Shown: one piece after another, positions 6,645-7,367 of the stretch
How the letters are laid out: each line of letters opens with the position of its first letter
Position numbering within the stretch: position 1 is the stretch's first letter
NCBI GenBank assembly: GCA_937967875.1
Contig: CALBTQ010000414.1
Coordinates: 1-7,367, forward strand
DNA from: an uncultured Pseudomonadota bacterium
GTDB taxonomy: Bacteria; Lernaellota; Lernaellaia; Lernaellales; Lernaellaceae
DNA: 7,367 nt
Direction of reading: 5' to 3'
Translations under genes and position numbers: made by a program
Notes under the pieces: generated by a model
The model's input: only the letters and a program-made list of their open reading frames with translations
Told to the model about the DNA's origin: nothing
Databases searched by the model: none

Positions 6645-7321
6645 ACCGTTCGCGAATGTAGATCTTGCCGCCGCGCGGCTGCACGGTGATTTTCACTTTG
6701 CCGTCCGCGCCGACCACGATCGTGTCGTCGGTTTGGTCCTGGTCCTCGAAGACGTTGACCAGCACGTCGCCCTCGGCGAAGGACGTTTGCATGTCGTTGC
6801 CGTCCTGCCCGTCCATCCACGCGGCGCTGGTCACCGATTCGTGCTCGTCGTTGGCGTTGAGCACGACCAGCACCGTGTCGCCCTGATAGCTGCGCTCGAA
6901 GGCGAAGATGCCCGCGTCGTCCTCGTCGCCGGTGCGCTCGGTCGACCAGCGGATGGTCATCTCGCCGCGGCGCAGCGGGTCGAGCTTCTTGCGCAGCTTG
7001 ATCAGGTGCCGGATGAACTGGAACGTTTCGTTGCCCGTGTCGTAGCCGCTGGTCCACAGGTCCTCGCGGTTGAACGGATCGTTGCCGCCGTCGAACTGCT
7101 GCTCGGTGCCGTAGTAAATGCACGGGATGCCGTCGACGGTCAGTAGGTAGAACAGCACGTTGTGCAACGAGGCGAGGTTCGGATTGTCATACAGGAAACG
7201 CGGGATGTCGTGGTTGTCGATGAAGTTGACCAGCAACTGCTGCGCCGATAGACCGTCGCCGTTTTCGTCGATCGGCCCGTTGGGATTGGGCACCGACGAG
7301 TAATTCGACTTGCGCGCGTTG
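6643..7321 (-). CDS. GH13 alpha-amylase family enzyme, C-terminal part only
   Basis: The last 225 residues of a glycoside hydrolase family 13 enzyme, which cleaves or rearranges alpha-glucan. Numbered from the first genuine residue: FIDNHD at 33-38 is conserved region IV, with the transition-state-stabilising Asp38; GIPCIYYGTEQ at 64-74 and GGNDPFNREDLW at 78-89 are typical GH13 segments at the end of the barrel. Residues from about 134 form the C-terminal beta domain, ending VQPRGGKIYIRER. Regions I-III, which carry the nucleophile and acid/base, and any signal peptide are beyond the contig, so activity and location cannot be read. A false GTG start with the peptide MCSSDL comes from the adapter. 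The gene is first in the visible operon, 9 nt before malK, supporting maltodextrin as the transported sugar. It could be an alpha-amylase, cyclomaltodextrinase or CGTase-like enzyme. Confidence 0.9.
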
Positions 7322-7367
7322 AGATCGGAAGAGCACACGTCTGAACTCCAGTCACCGAATACGATCT
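7322..7367. other. Illumina TruSeq adapter with sample index (artefact)
   Basis: Bases 7322-7355 are the TruSeq adapter from AGATCGGAAGAGC to CCAGTCAC. Then come eight bases, CGAATACG, in the index position, and ATCT, the start of the fixed sequence that follows an index. The adapter creates false protein starts (MCSSDL and MTGVQTCALPIS) in minus-strand frames. Genuine sequence ends at about 7321. Confidence 0.98.

Noticed and set aside
1..7367. Terminal inverted repeats of a mobile element or linear replicon
   Set aside because: The inverted termini are a known sequencing adapter, including an index position. No transposase or integrase is present.

Overview
The window is a short, high-GC contig with an Illumina TruSeq-type adapter at both ends (1-30 and 7322-7367). 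It is therefore a shotgun assembly fragment whose ends are technical. Between the adapters, all recognisable genes lie on the minus strand and are packed like a single operon. In transcription order (right to left) they are: the C-terminal part of a GH13 alpha-amylase, a MalK/MsmX-type ABC ATPase, a maltose-binding-protein/MalF fusion, MalG, and two Asp-rich lipoproteins built from a shared repeat of about 125-137 residues. The second lipoprotein runs off the left end.

Region by region: 6643-7321 holds the amylase catalytic-barrel end (region IV, FIDNHD) and its C-terminal beta domain. 5536-6633 is a complete sugar-importer ATPase. 3351-5531 encodes one 726-residue chain joining a family-1 solute-binding domain to a MalF-like permease. 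2509-3354 is MalG. 833-2464 is a lipoprotein with an Asp-rich linker, an IPT/TIG domain and three repeats. 31-820 is a lipoprotein with a very long Asp-Thr/Ser/Gly linker, one full repeat and the start of another. Genes overlap or are 4-12 nt apart, except for a 38-nt gap between malG and the first lipoprotein. No gene-free stretch exceeds that gap, and no terminator or promoter stands out; the operon start and any regulator lie beyond the right end.

Together the genes look like a maltodextrin utilisation unit. An amylase would cut alpha-glucan, the tethered binding domain would hand oligosaccharide to MalF/MalG driven by MalK, and the two lipoproteins may be envelope or surface proteins. A role for them in glucan capture is inference from position only. 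The GC-rich codon use, lipoboxes, Asp-run lipoproteins and MalE-MalF fusion suggest a Gram-negative of deltaproteobacterial grade (Myxococcota, Bdellovibrionota or a related candidate phylum). That placement is tentative.
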